From Fuscovulum ytuae (lineage in GTDB: Bacteria; Pseudomonadota; Alphaproteobacteria; Rhodobacterales; Rhodobacteraceae), in assembly GCF_029953595.1 (NCBI RefSeq), contig NZ_CP124536.1:56175-120174 (forward strand): a stretch of DNA of 64,000 bases, in the 5' to 3' direction. The notes below the pieces were generated by a model that saw only the letters and a program-made list of their open reading frames with translations, did no database searches and was not told the origin of the DNA. Both the position numbers and the translations under genes were made by a program. This document shows positions 46,163 to 54,763 of this stretch, one piece after another. Every line of letters begins with the position of its first letter. Position 1 is the first letter of the stretch.

Positions 46163-48880
46163 TTATTCGGCAGGGTGGGGGGCCGCAAAAGCGCGACCAC
46201 GCTCGATGTCATGAAGAAGTCCGCCGGGCCGGGTGTAGACGACCCAGGTCAGGACCAGGCAGATCACGTAGAAGGCAAGGAACAGCCACAGTGCGCCGAC
46301 GGGTGAGCCGGTCATCGCGATGGAAGAGCCATAGGCCTTGGGGATGAAGAAGCCGCCATAGGCGCCGATGGCGCTGGTGAAGGCGACGATGCCGCTCGAC
46401 TCCATCGCGATCTGGCGGGCGCGGTCGGCGCCGGTAAGCTGCGGCATCAGGCGCGGCACTTCCTTGCCCATGATGACCGGGATCATCTGGAAGGTGGACG
46501 CATTGCCGACCCCGGTGAAGAAGAACAGCGCGATGAAGCCTGCGAAGAACCCAGGGAAACTGCCGGCCTGCAGCGAGAAGATCACGGCCAGAACGGATGC
46601 GATCATCCCCGCGAAGACCCAAAAGGTGACGCGGCCGCCGCCGAACCGATCCGCGACCCAGCCCGTGCCGGCACGGCTCAGCGCGCCGACCAGCGGCCCG
46701 AGGAAGACGTATTGCAGCGCGTTCACATCCGGGAAAGCGATCTTGGACAGCAGCGGGAAGCCTGCCGAATAGCCGATGAAGCTGCCGAAGGTGCCGATGT
46801 AGAGGACGCACATCAGCCAATTCTGCGTGCGGCCAAAGATCACTGATTGCTGGGCAAAACTTGCCTTGGCATCGGCTATGTCGTTCATCCCCAACCACGC
46901 CGCGATGGTCGAGGCCAGGATGAACGGCACCCAGATAAAGCCTGCGTTTTGCAGCCACAGCGTGCCGCCATCCTGCAGAGCCACGCCCTCGCCGCCCACG
47001 GCACCAAAGACACCGGCGGTGATGACCAGCGGCACCAGGAACTGCATGACGCTGACGCCGAGGTTGCCAAGGCCTGCGTTCAGAGCGAGCGCATTGCCCT
47101 TTTCCGCCTTCGGGAAGAAGTAGCCGATGTTGGCCATCGAAGAGGCGAAGTTGGCCCCGCCAAGCCCGCAAAGAAGCGCCAGAACCAGGAAGATGAAGTA
47201 GGGGGTTTCCGGGTTCTGCACGGCATAGCCGATGCCGATGGCGGGCAGCAGCAGCGAGGCGGTGGAAAGCGTCGTCCAGAGCCGCCCACCAAAGATCGGC
47301 ACCATGAAGCCGTAGAAGATGCGCAGCGTTGCCCCGGAAAGCGCAGGCAGTGCGGCCAGCCAAAACAGCTGTTCCGGCGTGAAGGCAAATCCGATCAGCG
47401 GAAGCTTCGCCACGACCATCGACCAGACCATCCAGACCGAGAAGGCTAGGAGCAGGGCAGGGATCGAGAGCCACAGGTTGCGGCGTGCGACGGCACGGCC
47501 CTTGTCAGCCCAGAAGGTCGCATCCTCGGGCCGCCAATCCTCGATCACACGCGGCATGGCGGTGCGTTCGGGGTGGTGGATCGGCTGCATCTCAGGCAGC
47601 TGCGGCAGGCGGTCCAGAACCTCGCCATGCGCGGCGCGCTCCATGGCGCGGATCGACAGGTGCATCCAGGTCAGCGCGATCCCGACCAGCACGAACAGCA
47701 GCGCAAAGCACGAGGTATAGATGCCCGTCAGGTCCAAAAGGGCTCCAAAGGCGATGGGCAGGACGAACCCGCCAAGCCCGCCGATCATGCCGACAAGGCC
47801 ACCGACTGCGCCGACGTTGTTGGGGTAGTAGACCGGGATGTGCTTGAACACCGCCGCCTTGCCGAGGCTCATGAAGAAGCCAAGCGCGAAGAGCGTGGCG
47901 ATGAAGGGCCACAGCCCCATGCTGGTTGAAAAGGCGATGACGCCATCCTTGCCCTGGATGACATAGTCGGTCGGCGGGTACGACAGCATGAACAGGAACA
48001 GCATCGAAAAGCCGAAGGTCCAGTACATGACCGACCGCGCGCCGAACTTGTCGGAAAGGTGCCCGCCATAGGCGCGGAACAGGCTAGCCGACAGGCTGAA
48101 CGAGGCGGCCGCCATGCCTGCAGTGCGCACATCGACGCCGTAGACGTCGATCAGGTAGTGCGGCAACCACAGCGCCAGCGCGACGAAGGCGCCGAAGACG
48201 AAGAAGTAGTAGAGCGAGAAGCGCCAGACCTGCAGGTTCTTCAGGGGCGCGAACTGCTGGGCGAAACTCGGCGGCTTTGCCCCGGTCCGGCGACGTTCAA
48301 CGAGCGAGGGATCGTCCTTGGCGAAAACAAAGAAGATCACCGCCATCAGTGCCAGGCCTGCGGCCCAGACATTCGCTACCCCTTGCCACCCAAAGCCCAC
48401 CATCACGAAGGGCGCGACGAACTTGGTCACCGCTGCCCCGATATTCCCCGCGCCAAAGATGCCAAGCGCGGTGCCCTGATGGCCCGCATCATACCAGCGG
48501 CTGACATAGGCGACGCCGATGATGAAAGATCCGCCCGCTAGGCCAACGCCTAATGCGGCCAACAGATACATCGGATAGCTGTCGGCAAAGGTCAGCGCCC
48601 AGGTCGCCAAGGCCGCCAGCAGCATTTGCGTCGAGAACACCAGCCGCCCGCCATACTTCTCGGTCCAGACCCCAAGGAAGATGCGTGTCAACGAACCGGT
48701 CAGGATCGGGGTGGCGACCAAGAGGCCAAACTGCGTATCGTTCAGCCCCAGCTCGCCCTTGATGGCGACGCCGATGATCGAAAAGATCGTCCAGACGGCG
48801 AAACAGGCGGTGAAGGCGATCGTGCTCAGCGTCAGGGCGCGGGTCTGGTCGGCGCGTGAGGCTGTCGTTGCGGTCTGCAT
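46163..48880 (-). CDS. narK: fused NarK1-NarK2 nitrate/nitrite transporter
   Basis: Protein of 905 residues made of two complete MFS transporters in one chain. The N-terminal unit (about 1-420) resembles NarK1, a nitrate-proton symporter. The C-terminal unit (about 460-905) resembles NarK2, a nitrate-nitrite exchanger. Nitrate signature glycine-rich segments appear in both (GLVGMIGGLGGFVLPIAFG; GNLGVSVMQFLVPLVI). Such fusions are known in Paracoccus-type denitrifiers. It is the first gene of the nar operon, 80 nt downstream of an FNR-type box. Confidence 0.95.
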   Translation of the reverse strand: MQTATTASRADQTRALTLSTIAFTACFAVWTIFSIIGVAIKGELGLNDTQFGLLVATPILTGSLTRIFLGVWTEKYGGRLVFSTQMLLAALATWALTFADSYPMYLLAALGVGLAGGSFIIGVAYVSRWYDAGHQGTALGIFGAGNIGAAVTKFVAPFVMVGFGWQGVANVWAAGLALMAVIFFVFAKDDPSLVERRRTGAKPPSFAQQFAPLKNLQVWRFSLYYFFVFGAFVALALWLPHYLIDVYGVDVRTAGMAAASFSLSASLFRAYGGHLSDKFGARSVMYWTFGFSMLFLFMLSYPPTDYVIQGKDGVIAFSTSMGLWPFIATLFALGFFMSLGKAAVFKHIPVYYPNNVGAVGGLVGMIGGLGGFVLPIAFGALLDLTGIYTSCFALLFVLVGIALTWMHLSIRAMERAAHGEVLDRLPQLPEMQPIHHPERTAMPRVIEDWRPEDATFWADKGRAVARRNLWLSIPALLLAFSVWMVWSMVVAKLPLIGFAFTPEQLFWLAALPALSGATLRIFYGFMVPIFGGRLWTTLSTASLLLPAIGIGYAVQNPETPYFIFLVLALLCGLGGANFASSMANIGYFFPKAEKGNALALNAGLGNLGVSVMQFLVPLVITAGVFGAVGGEGVALQDGGTLWLQNAGFIWVPFILASTIAAWLGMNDIADAKASFAQQSVIFGRTQNWLMCVLYIGTFGSFIGYSAGFPLLSKIAFPDVNALQYVFLGPLVGALSRAGTGWVADRFGGGRVTFWVFAGMIASVLAVIFSLQAGSFPGFFAGFIALFFFTGVGNASTFQMIPVIMGKEVPRLMPQLTGADRARQIAMESSGIVAFTSAIGAYGGFFIPKAYGSSIAMTGSPVGALWLFLAFYVICLVLTWVVYTRPGGLLHDIERGRAFAAPHPAE

Positions 48881-48959
48881 GGCGGGATCTCCGGCAAGAG
48901 GGAGGCAGTTTCCCCAGTGGGGTTGATGCCAGTCCTGAGATCCACGCAGGCCAAAGAGG

Positions 48960-48973
48960 TTGATCTAGATCAT
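48960..48973 (-). promoter_or_regulatory. FNR/NarR-type box upstream of narK
   Basis: TTGATCTAGATCAT matches TTGAT-N4-ATCAA at nine of ten positions. Its centre is about 86 nt before the narK start, which suits a class II activator site with a leader of about 45 nt. FNR, NNR or the adjacent NarR could bind. Confidence 0.75.
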
Positions 48974-49072
48974 CTGTTGCGGATTTCTTATTGAAATAAA
49001 TGGCTTAGTGAAAAATGTCAGGTTCGCTTGCAGGGTCAGTCAAGGCTCCTCCTGCGATGATCAATTGTTGGC

Positions 49073-49086
49073 TTGACAATTATCAA
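49073..49086 (+). promoter_or_regulatory. FNR/NarR-type box upstream of narR
   Basis: TTGACAATTATCAA matches the FNR consensus with the common TTGAC half-site. Its centre is about 50 nt before the narR start codon, so a class II arrangement would leave a very short leader. Autoregulation by repression, or a second site for narK, are alternatives. Confidence 0.65.
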
Positions 49087-49129
49087 TCGTGGGATTGGAC
49101 TCTGCCAAAGCACTTCTAAGGACGACAGG

Positions 49130-49828
49130 ATGCCCGATTCATCGTTCAGGGAGATTCGCGACCTCGCGCTGTTTTCACAGATGGCGGACGAGAATTTCTC
49201 GGCCTTGATGCGCGGTGCTTATGTCCAGAACTTCCCGGCGCAGATCGAACTGATCACTGAAGGCGACCCGAGCGACTTCCTGCATGTTGTGCTTTCCGGT
49301 TCGGTTGACCTCTTCTCGGCCTGGAATGACCGTGAGACCAGCCTTGCGACCGTTCGGCCCATCTCGACCTTCATCCTGGCCGCTACGATCAAGGATGCGC
49401 CTTACCTCATGTCAGCCCGCACATTGGAGAAGAGCCGGATCGCGCTGATCCCCAGTCAGGATGTGCGCGCCGTTTTCGACATTGACGGCAACTTTGCCCG
49501 CGCCATCGTGACGGAACTGGCGCAGTGCTACCGCTCGGTCATCAAGGCGCAGAAAGACCTGAAGCTGCGGACATCGTTGGAACGGCTGGCGAACTATTTG
49601 CTGCGCCAGCAGAGGCGCGCCGGTGGGGCAGCATCGTTCGACCTTGATTTCGAGAAGCGCCGCCTCGCTTCGGTGCTTGGGATGACCGCCGAAAACCTGA
49701 GCCGCGCCTTCAAGGGGTTGCAGCCCTATGGGCTAGAGGTGGACGGAACACGTATCACAATCACCAACCAGGCAGAGTTCGAGCGGTTTGCCAAGCCGAA
49801 CCCGCTGATCGACGACGGGTCCACCTGA
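49130..49828 (+). CDS. narR: CRP/FNR-family regulator, NarR type
   Basis: Transcription factor of 232 residues with a cyclic-nucleotide-like fold (about 10-125) and a C-terminal winged helix whose recognition helix MTAENLSRAFKGLQ keeps the E-SR residues that read TTGAT. No N-terminal cysteines are present, so it cannot carry an FNR-type 4Fe-4S cluster; this is the trait of NarR, which answers to nitrate or nitrite. It is divergent from narK. Start MPDSSFREI at 49130 is preceded by AAGGAC. Confidence 0.87.
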   Translation: MPDSSFREIRDLALFSQMADENFSALMRGAYVQNFPAQIELITEGDPSDFLHVVLSGSVDLFSAWNDRETSLATVRPISTFILAATIKDAPYLMSARTLEKSRIALIPSQDVRAVFDIDGNFARAIVTELAQCYRSVIKAQKDLKLRTSLERLANYLLRQQRRAGGAASFDLDFEKRRLASVLGMTAENLSRAFKGLQPYGLEVDGTRITITNQAEFERFAKPNPLIDDGST

Positions 49829-49832
49829 GGCG

Positions 49833-50495
49833 TCAGACCCGAGGGTCCACTCCGATCACCAGGGGATGCAGCCAGATCAACCCCGCATAGAGCATGAGCC
49901 CGGCAGCCAAGCGCAAAAGGGTGTCGGTGGTCAGGGATAGCGATGCGGGGCATTCCGATAGGGCTGCGCGCAGGTCGTGCCATCTCTGCCCCATCTCTCG
50001 CTGTCGCCGCCGGTCGACAAGGCGGCCGCCAAGCATCGCGAAACCGGCGAAGGTGCCGAACAGTATCACATGCGCCAAGTCGCCGTTTGGCAGGATATGC
50101 GCCGCCGACCATATCCCGAGCGCCAGAAGCAGGGGATGCCGCGTCAGGCGGACGATTCCGGGGCTCGCCGGGTCGAACCGGTCATTTTGCGCGCCGCCGA
50201 AGGAAAAGGGGTTCGGTCGTGCAATTGCCAGCGACAGGATCACGCAGACCGGCAGCATCACGGCCAGCACGACATGGTTCTGCCACGGCGCCCAGTCCCA
50301 AAGCGGCACATAGGGCGCTCGACCCGCTGCCGCGATCAACCATGCCAGCACGCCAAGTGAGAGAGCCGAATAGGCGATGCCAAAGCCTGCATGCCCCAGC
50401 CTTGCCACCGCCCAGGGCCGCAACGGCGGGCGGATCGGAATGGAGTGGGTCAGGAAGAAGGCCCCGAAGGCAAAGGCGAATTCGTTCCAGCCCAT
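49833..50495 (-). CDS. nnrU: NnrU-family membrane protein
   Basis: Polytopic inner-membrane protein of 220 residues with about six hydrophobic segments. NnrU is found beside denitrification genes; its activity is not firmly known, and a heme or quinone link has been suggested. Visible family parts are FGAFFLTHSIPIRPPLRP at the start and TRHPLLLALGIWSAAHILPNGDLAHVILFG in the middle. Its stop faces the narR stop with 4 nt between. Confidence 0.88.
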   Translation of the reverse strand: MGWNEFAFAFGAFFLTHSIPIRPPLRPWAVARLGHAGFGIAYSALSLGVLAWLIAAAGRAPYVPLWDWAPWQNHVVLAVMLPVCVILSLAIARPNPFSFGGAQNDRFDPASPGIVRLTRHPLLLALGIWSAAHILPNGDLAHVILFGTFAGFAMLGGRLVDRRRQREMGQRWHDLRAALSECPASLSLTTDTLLRLAAGLMLYAGLIWLHPLVIGVDPRV

Positions 50496-50501
50496 GCCCA
50501 G

Positions 50502-51710
50502 TCAGATCCGTTTCGCAGGCGGCAGGCGCAGCAGAAACCGCCCGTACAGAACGGCATAGCCGCCAAAGGCCCCTATCCAAGCCACTCCGGCCAGGCTGTG
50601 CATCGCCATCGCCTCATCGGTCCAGACCCCCGCGGCCACGCGCGCCAGGACAGCGGTGACCAGCGCCAGATAGATCGCCACCGTGCCGGGGCCTGCGTGC
50701 AACTCTTGCCCAGTATGGCCCAGGGTTGCACGCGTCATCACCGCGAGTGTCATCAACCCGACAGCGCCGCCCATCCAGAGATGCTGTGCTGCAGCCATCC
50801 CGAAGACGCCCGGCATCAGGATCTCGGCCGCCAGCGCGATGGCCCCGAGCGGCAGGAACGCATAGCCGGCATGCAGCACCAGGACGAGCGGCTCCGCCAC
50901 CGTGCGGTGACCCGCCCATCGCGCCAGTCGGATGGCGTGCAGTGCCCCGGCCAGCCCCAGCAGGATGCCTGTCACCAAGGACAGCGGCAGTGCGACCCAG
51001 GCCATCAAAGCCGCCAGCAGGGACAGCAGGGCCACCTTGTCGAGCCCCTGCATCGGCGCGGCGGGCAGTTTCCCCGGCCCGCGCCGCACCAGCCAGTTCC
51101 GGGTGAATGAAGGTACGATCCGCCCGCCGATGACCGCGATCATCATGACACCCGCCGCCAACCCAAGTCGCAGGCCATAACCTTGGGCGGCATAATCCCC
51201 CCGCGCCGCCTCCCAGTGGTACAGTCCGTTGCCAAGGGCAAAGACCGCCAGCATCGCCAGCACGATCAGATTGCGCCAGTTCTTGCCCGCCACGATCTCA
51301 CGCCCAATGGCCGCGGCCAGAACCAGCGGAAAGGACAGATCGACCGTCGCCGCCACCCCGGCAGGCAGGGCGCCCGACATGGCAACTGCCACGCGCCCGG
51401 CCAGCCACAGGAAGAACAGCCCGCCAAGCGGCCAGCCCACGATGGGCAACCGGCCTGTCCAGTTTGGCACAGCGGTCAAGAGAAACCCCGCGATCACCGC
51501 GCCGAGGTAGCCGAACAGGAATTCGTGCGCGTGCCAGCTGACTGGGTCAAAGGCTGTGGGCAGCGTAAGATGACCCGACAGCATCGGCACCCATAGCGTC
51601 ATCGCCAGCGCAGCCCAGATCGCGGCCCAGAAGAAGAATGGCCGGAACCCGTAGGTCAGGATCGCAGGGCCGGTCCAGGCGCGCATCTGTTCGGCAGTGG
51701 TGGTCATCAT
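50502..51710 (-). CDS. nnrS: NnrS-family heme-copper membrane protein
   Basis: Membrane protein of 402 residues with about 12 hydrophobic segments, an NO-stress factor in denitrifiers. The N-terminus has LTYGFRPFFFWAAIWAAL and the conserved histidine segment FDPVSWHAHEFLFGYLGAVIAGFLLTAVPNWTG. The later LGHTGQEL region is also typical. Its first four bases overlap the cyclo-ligase stop (ATGA), linking it to the NO-responsive operon. Confidence 0.93.
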   Translation of the reverse strand: MMTTTAEQMRAWTGPAILTYGFRPFFFWAAIWAALAMTLWVPMLSGHLTLPTAFDPVSWHAHEFLFGYLGAVIAGFLLTAVPNWTGRLPIVGWPLGGLFFLWLAGRVAVAMSGALPAGVAATVDLSFPLVLAAAIGREIVAGKNWRNLIVLAMLAVFALGNGLYHWEAARGDYAAQGYGLRLGLAAGVMMIAVIGGRIVPSFTRNWLVRRGPGKLPAAPMQGLDKVALLSLLAALMAWVALPLSLVTGILLGLAGALHAIRLARWAGHRTVAEPLVLVLHAGYAFLPLGAIALAAEILMPGVFGMAAAQHLWMGGAVGLMTLAVMTRATLGHTGQELHAGPGTVAIYLALVTAVLARVAAGVWTDEAMAMHSLAGVAWIGAFGGYAVLYGRFLLRLPPAKRI

Positions 51711-52390
51711 GCGTCCTTCTGTTCGTACTGGACCCCGGCCTCGGTCAGGATGACGTCCAGTGCGATGTCGTGGGGTTGGGGAAAGATGGTGGCAAGCCGG
51801 GCAGATTGCAGACCGATACCGATTGTCATCGGGCGAGGCGACAGCACGGCGAGCGTGCGGTCAAAGTACCCCCCGCCGTAGCCCAGCCGAAACCCTGCCG
51901 GGTCCCAGCCCACCAAGGGGGCAAGAGTCAGGTCAGGCACCACCTCTGGCCCGTCAGCCGGGACCGGGATCTTCCAGAAGCCCTGCACCATCCTGCAATC
52001 CGGCGTCCATAGGCGGAACGCCAGTGGTGCAGAGGGCGCTGTGACCACGGGCAATGTGACGTTCGCGCCGCGTGCGAGCAGGCTTTCCAGCCAGGGCCGC
52101 AAGTTCAGTTCCGCCTTGATCGGCCACCAAGCCGAGAGCGTCAGCCCGTCAATATTCGGGAAACGTTCAGCAAGGAGGGTATCGACACGCGCGGCAATCA
52201 TGTCTGCCGCTGCACGACGCTGCGACACGGACAGGGCCTGACGGTCTGCGAGCAATCGCGCGCGCTCGGCCTTGCGCCAGCGGGCGACGTCGCGCGCCTG
52301 CTCTTGGTCCACAGCCAACGGATCGAAGTAGTCCGGGGCGATCTCGCAAGCCATGCAGGGGGACGAGGCGAATGGGCCCGGCTCAGACAT
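51707..52390 (-). CDS. 5-formyltetrahydrofolate cyclo-ligase
   Basis: Enzyme of 227 residues that converts 5-formyl-THF to methenyl-THF with ATP. The ATP site RKAERARLLADRQALS is at the start. The folate-binding and closing motif LVGWDPAGFRLGYGGGYFDRTLA lies near residues 155-178. It sits, overlapping both neighbours, between the RIC-like gene and nnrS, an unusual place for a folate gene. Whether it has a specific NO-related task is open. Confidence 0.88.
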   Translation of the reverse strand: MSEPGPFASSPCMACEIAPDYFDPLAVDQEQARDVARWRKAERARLLADRQALSVSQRRAAADMIAARVDTLLAERFPNIDGLTLSAWWPIKAELNLRPWLESLLARGANVTLPVVTAPSAPLAFRLWTPDCRMVQGFWKIPVPADGPEVVPDLTLAPLVGWDPAGFRLGYGGGYFDRTLAVLSPRPMTIGIGLQSARLATIFPQPHDIALDVILTEAGVQYEQKDA

Positions 52391-52871
52391 CGGCGCGCCG
52401 CTCCGCCTCGAACTGCGGGAACAGCACGTCGTTCTCCAGACGCATGTGCTCGGTCAGGTCACGGGCGAACTCATCCAGTCCACGGTAAAGCCCGGTCCAG
52501 GTGCCGCAGGCCCCGCCGGGCAAGGTCAGGTTTGCGGTCAGTCGGAGGATCTCGGCCAGCTCGCGGTCATGCCCGGCATGATCGGCGCGCATCACCGCGA
52601 TCGGAGTCTCGATGCCGGGCATCCCGCCCTTGCGGATCGCGGGAAACAGGATCAGTTCCTCCTTCTTCATATGTACCTCCAATTCGCCGAGCATCTCGTG
52701 CAGCAGGGCCGACAGTCCGTCAGGCACGCCCACGTCGCCGAAGTGCACGTCCTCGACACGCTCCGCCATTGCCACCAGTTGCGGAAGCTGCTCCCTGTGG
52801 CGGGCATGGTAGCGCTCCTCGATGTGCCGGGTCAGGGCGGTCGGCTCGGACGGCGCTGCAGCTTCGGTCAT
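52383..52871 (-). CDS. dnrN: hemerythrin-type iron-sulfur repair protein (DnrN/RIC-like)
   Basis: Di-iron protein of 162 residues of the RIC/YtfE/DnrN group, which restores Fe-S clusters after NO damage. Ligand-type histidines and acids appear in HIEERYHARHREQLP, HMKKEELILFPAI, MRADHAGHDRELAEIL and HMRLENDVLFPQFE. The N-terminal ScdA_N domain of full-length RIC is missing, so it is the short form. It lies 14 nt after the truncated hemoglobin gene. Confidence 0.85.
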   Translation of the reverse strand: MTEAAAPSEPTALTRHIEERYHARHREQLPQLVAMAERVEDVHFGDVGVPDGLSALLHEMLGELEVHMKKEELILFPAIRKGGMPGIETPIAVMRADHAGHDRELAEILRLTANLTLPGGACGTWTGLYRGLDEFARDLTEHMRLENDVLFPQFEAERRADV

Positions 52872-52884
52872 GTGAGGTCTCCTG

Positions 52885-53343
52885 TCAGAAGAACAGTTTG
52901 GGTGGGGCGACGGGGTCGCTTTGGGCTGACTGAACGGCGATGTGCAGGGAATAGGCGATCCGCTCGGCGCGCTCGATCAGGTGCAAGGCTCCCGCGGGCG
53001 TGCAGGTATCAACAGCTGTCGCGCGGAACAGCGCAAGCCAGCGGTCAAAATGTGCCGCATTGATCGGCAACGGAGTATGCGCGGGCACCGGCCGGCCATG
53101 ATACTGCCCGGTCATCAAGGCGATCGAAGACCAGAACGTCACCATCCGCTCAAGATGCACGGCCCAATCGGTGATGCGGGCCGCAAAGATCGGCCCCAGA
53201 ACGGCATCTGCACGGACACAGCCGTAAAAGCGGTGTACCAGATCGCGCAGAACATCGGGGCTAAGACCCGTCTCTACCATAAGGGCGGCCGTCACTTCCG
53301 GCCTGGTTGTCGGGATGGACAAGCTGACAGTTGCGCTGGACAT
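52885..53343 (-). CDS. group III truncated hemoglobin
   Basis: Small heme protein of 152 residues. The E-F core reads RFYGCVRADAVLGPIFAARITDWAVHLERMVTFWSSIALMTGQYHGRP, followed by AHFDRWLALF with the probable proximal histidine. Group III globins occur with NO and nitrate genes and may dioxygenate or bind NO. It is the first gene of the - strand NO operon and faces nsrR across a palindrome. Confidence 0.9.
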   Translation of the reverse strand: MSSATVSLSIPTTRPEVTAALMVETGLSPDVLRDLVHRFYGCVRADAVLGPIFAARITDWAVHLERMVTFWSSIALMTGQYHGRPVPAHTPLPINAAHFDRWLALFRATAVDTCTPAGALHLIERAERIAYSLHIAVQSAQSDPVAPPKLFF

Positions 53344-53383
53344 CTGAGTCTCCGTCTTGCGCTTTGGCTTAGGCCTGCTAATT

Positions 53384-53398
53384 GGTATTGTAAATACC
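53384..53398. promoter_or_regulatory. inverted repeat GGTATT-N3-AATACC, candidate NsrR operator
   Basis: Perfect 6-bp arms around GTA, 41 nt before the hemoglobin start and 21 nt before nsrR. A site shared by both divergent promoters fits repression and autorepression by the adjacent NsrR, released by NO. Confidence 0.65.
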
Positions 53399-53418
53399 TA
53401 TTCAAGGAAACCGACCTC

Positions 53419-53838
53419 ATGCGGCTGACCTCCTTCACCGACTTCGGGCTACGGATGCTGATGCGGATGGCCGCCGATCCGTCGCGCGCCAACTCCACGG
53501 CCGAACTGGCCGAAGCCCTGGGCCTGTCCCGCAATCATCTGGCCAAGATCATCCAGCATCTGGCGCGCGCAGGCCTGATCGAAACCCGGCGCGGCGGCGG
53601 CGGTGGCGCCGTGCTGGCCCGACCGGCGTCCGAGATCCGGCTTGGCCAGGTCATCCGGTTGTTGGAAGAAGGGCAGCCCTTGGTCGAGTGTTTCGGGGCC
53701 GATGGGGGTGCCTGTTCGATAGACACGCGCTGTCGGCTCAAGGCGCGTCTGCGTTCTGCGGAAGCAGCTTTTCTCACGGATCTCGACCGATCGACACTGG
53801 CCGATATCGCCCTGCCCCCGCTCGTGGTGTCGCAATGA
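53419..53838 (+). CDS. nsrR: NsrR, NO-sensing Rrf2-family repressor
   Basis: Repressor of 139 residues with an N-terminal winged helix (STAELAEALGLSRNHLAKIIQHLARAGLIETRRG, about 26-60). The Fe-S cluster cysteines are C91, C99 and C105 in CFGADGGACSIDTRC; D8 could be the fourth ligand, as in characterised NsrR proteins. NO would damage the cluster and free the divergent hemoglobin-RIC-nnrS-nnrU operon. AAGGAAA precedes the ATG. Confidence 0.92.
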   Translation: MRLTSFTDFGLRMLMRMAADPSRANSTAELAEALGLSRNHLAKIIQHLARAGLIETRRGGGGGAVLARPASEIRLGQVIRLLEEGQPLVECFGADGGACSIDTRCRLKARLRSAEAAFLTDLDRSTLADIALPPLVVSQ

Positions 53839-54110
53839 CGCAGGTGGAACGTGACGGTGCAGGCTTTGTCGTCCCGGCAATCTTGCTCGCCGAAGCATTC
53901 GGACTGACCGAGTCCGACGTTCGCGAGTCGATGCGCACCGGCGCCCTGACATCGATCTGCGAGGCCGGGGTGGGGACGGACGCGGGACGCTGGCGCCTGA
54001 CGTTCCGTTACATTAATCGCGCCCTCCGGTTCACGGTCGACGAGGTAGGAACGATCCTGTCGAGTTCTCGCTTTCCGGTGCGGGACCGATCGTCTGACTT
54101 GGAACGTTGA
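53835..54110 (+). CDS. DUF6522-like small protein co-translated with nsrR
   Basis: Soluble protein of 91 residues (MTQVERDGAGFVVPAILLAEAF onward). It reads as a small helix-turn-helix-like unit, GLTESDVRESMRTGALTSICEAGVGTD, then strands WRLTFRYINRALRFTVDE. The ATGA overlap with the nsrR stop indicates translational coupling. Similar proteins occur near denitrification genes in Rhodobacterales and are likely DUF6522; the function is unknown. Confidence 0.7.
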   Translation: MTQVERDGAGFVVPAILLAEAFGLTESDVRESMRTGALTSICEAGVGTDAGRWRLTFRYINRALRFTVDEVGTILSSSRFPVRDRSSDLER

Positions 54111-54127
54111 CTCCTTCATCCGATTAT

Positions 54128-54147
54128 GTAAGTGATTAATCACTTAC
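54128..54147. promoter_or_regulatory. perfect 20-bp palindrome, TetR operator
   Basis: GTAAGTGATTAATCACTTAC is fully self-complementary and lies 16 nt before the tetR start. Sites of this length and symmetry are bound by TetR/AcrR regulators of export systems. It should autoregulate the whole tetR-exporter operon. Confidence 0.8.
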
Positions 54148-54163
54148 TTTCTTGGATGAGTCG

Positions 54164-54760
54164 ATGCGCAAGACGTCAGATCTCCGCAAGGCCGAAATCG
54201 TGGCAACGATCCTAGCCTTGGCCGACCAGATCGGCCCGGACCGGGTGACGACAGGCGCCGTCGCCAACGAAGTCGGCGTGACGCAGGCTGCCCTGTTCAG
54301 GCATTTTCCAACAAAGGCTGCAATGTGGAGTGCCGTGGCCGACCAGGTGGCCGAAACGCTGACCCATGCCTGGAATGCGGCTGTGGCACTGAGTGAGCTG
54401 CCGGTTGACAGGATCAGGGCCCTGATCCGGGCGCAACTGGACCAGATCGCAGCAACACCCGCGATGCCCATGCTGCTGTTTTCCCGCGAACTGAATGTCG
54501 AGAACGCGGCCCTGCGCACGGCATTCCACGGGCGGCTGACCGCTTTCCATGGCCATCTTATGCGCGAAGTCGAGCTGGGCCAGCAGTCCCATACCCTGCG
54601 CGATGACGTTGCAGCGGCGGATGTGGCGGTCTTGCTGACTTCCCTGGTGCAGGGGGTGGCGATCCGCTGGTCACTGGGCGCGCGCGACTTTGGCCTGCAG
54701 GCCGAAGGGCTGCGCCTTCTGGATGTCCAGCTGCACCTGCTTGGGGTGGAAGGAGGCTGA
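54164..54760 (+). CDS. TetR-family regulator of an export operon
   Basis: Regulator of 198 residues. The helix-turn-helix VTTGAVANEVGVTQAALFRHFPTKAAMWSAVAD is at about residues 25-57, with a helical C-terminal ligand pocket. The ATG at 54164 is preferred over a TTG four codons earlier. It is directly followed by membrane fusion, permease and ATPase genes, so it likely represses them until an exported compound binds. Confidence 0.87.
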   Translation: MRKTSDLRKAEIVATILALADQIGPDRVTTGAVANEVGVTQAALFRHFPTKAAMWSAVADQVAETLTHAWNAAVALSELPVDRIRALIRAQLDQIAATPAMPMLLFSRELNVENAALRTAFHGRLTAFHGHLMREVELGQQSHTLRDDVAAADVAVLLTSLVQGVAIRWSLGARDFGLQAEGLRLLDVQLHLLGVEGG

Positions 54761-54763
54761 CCG

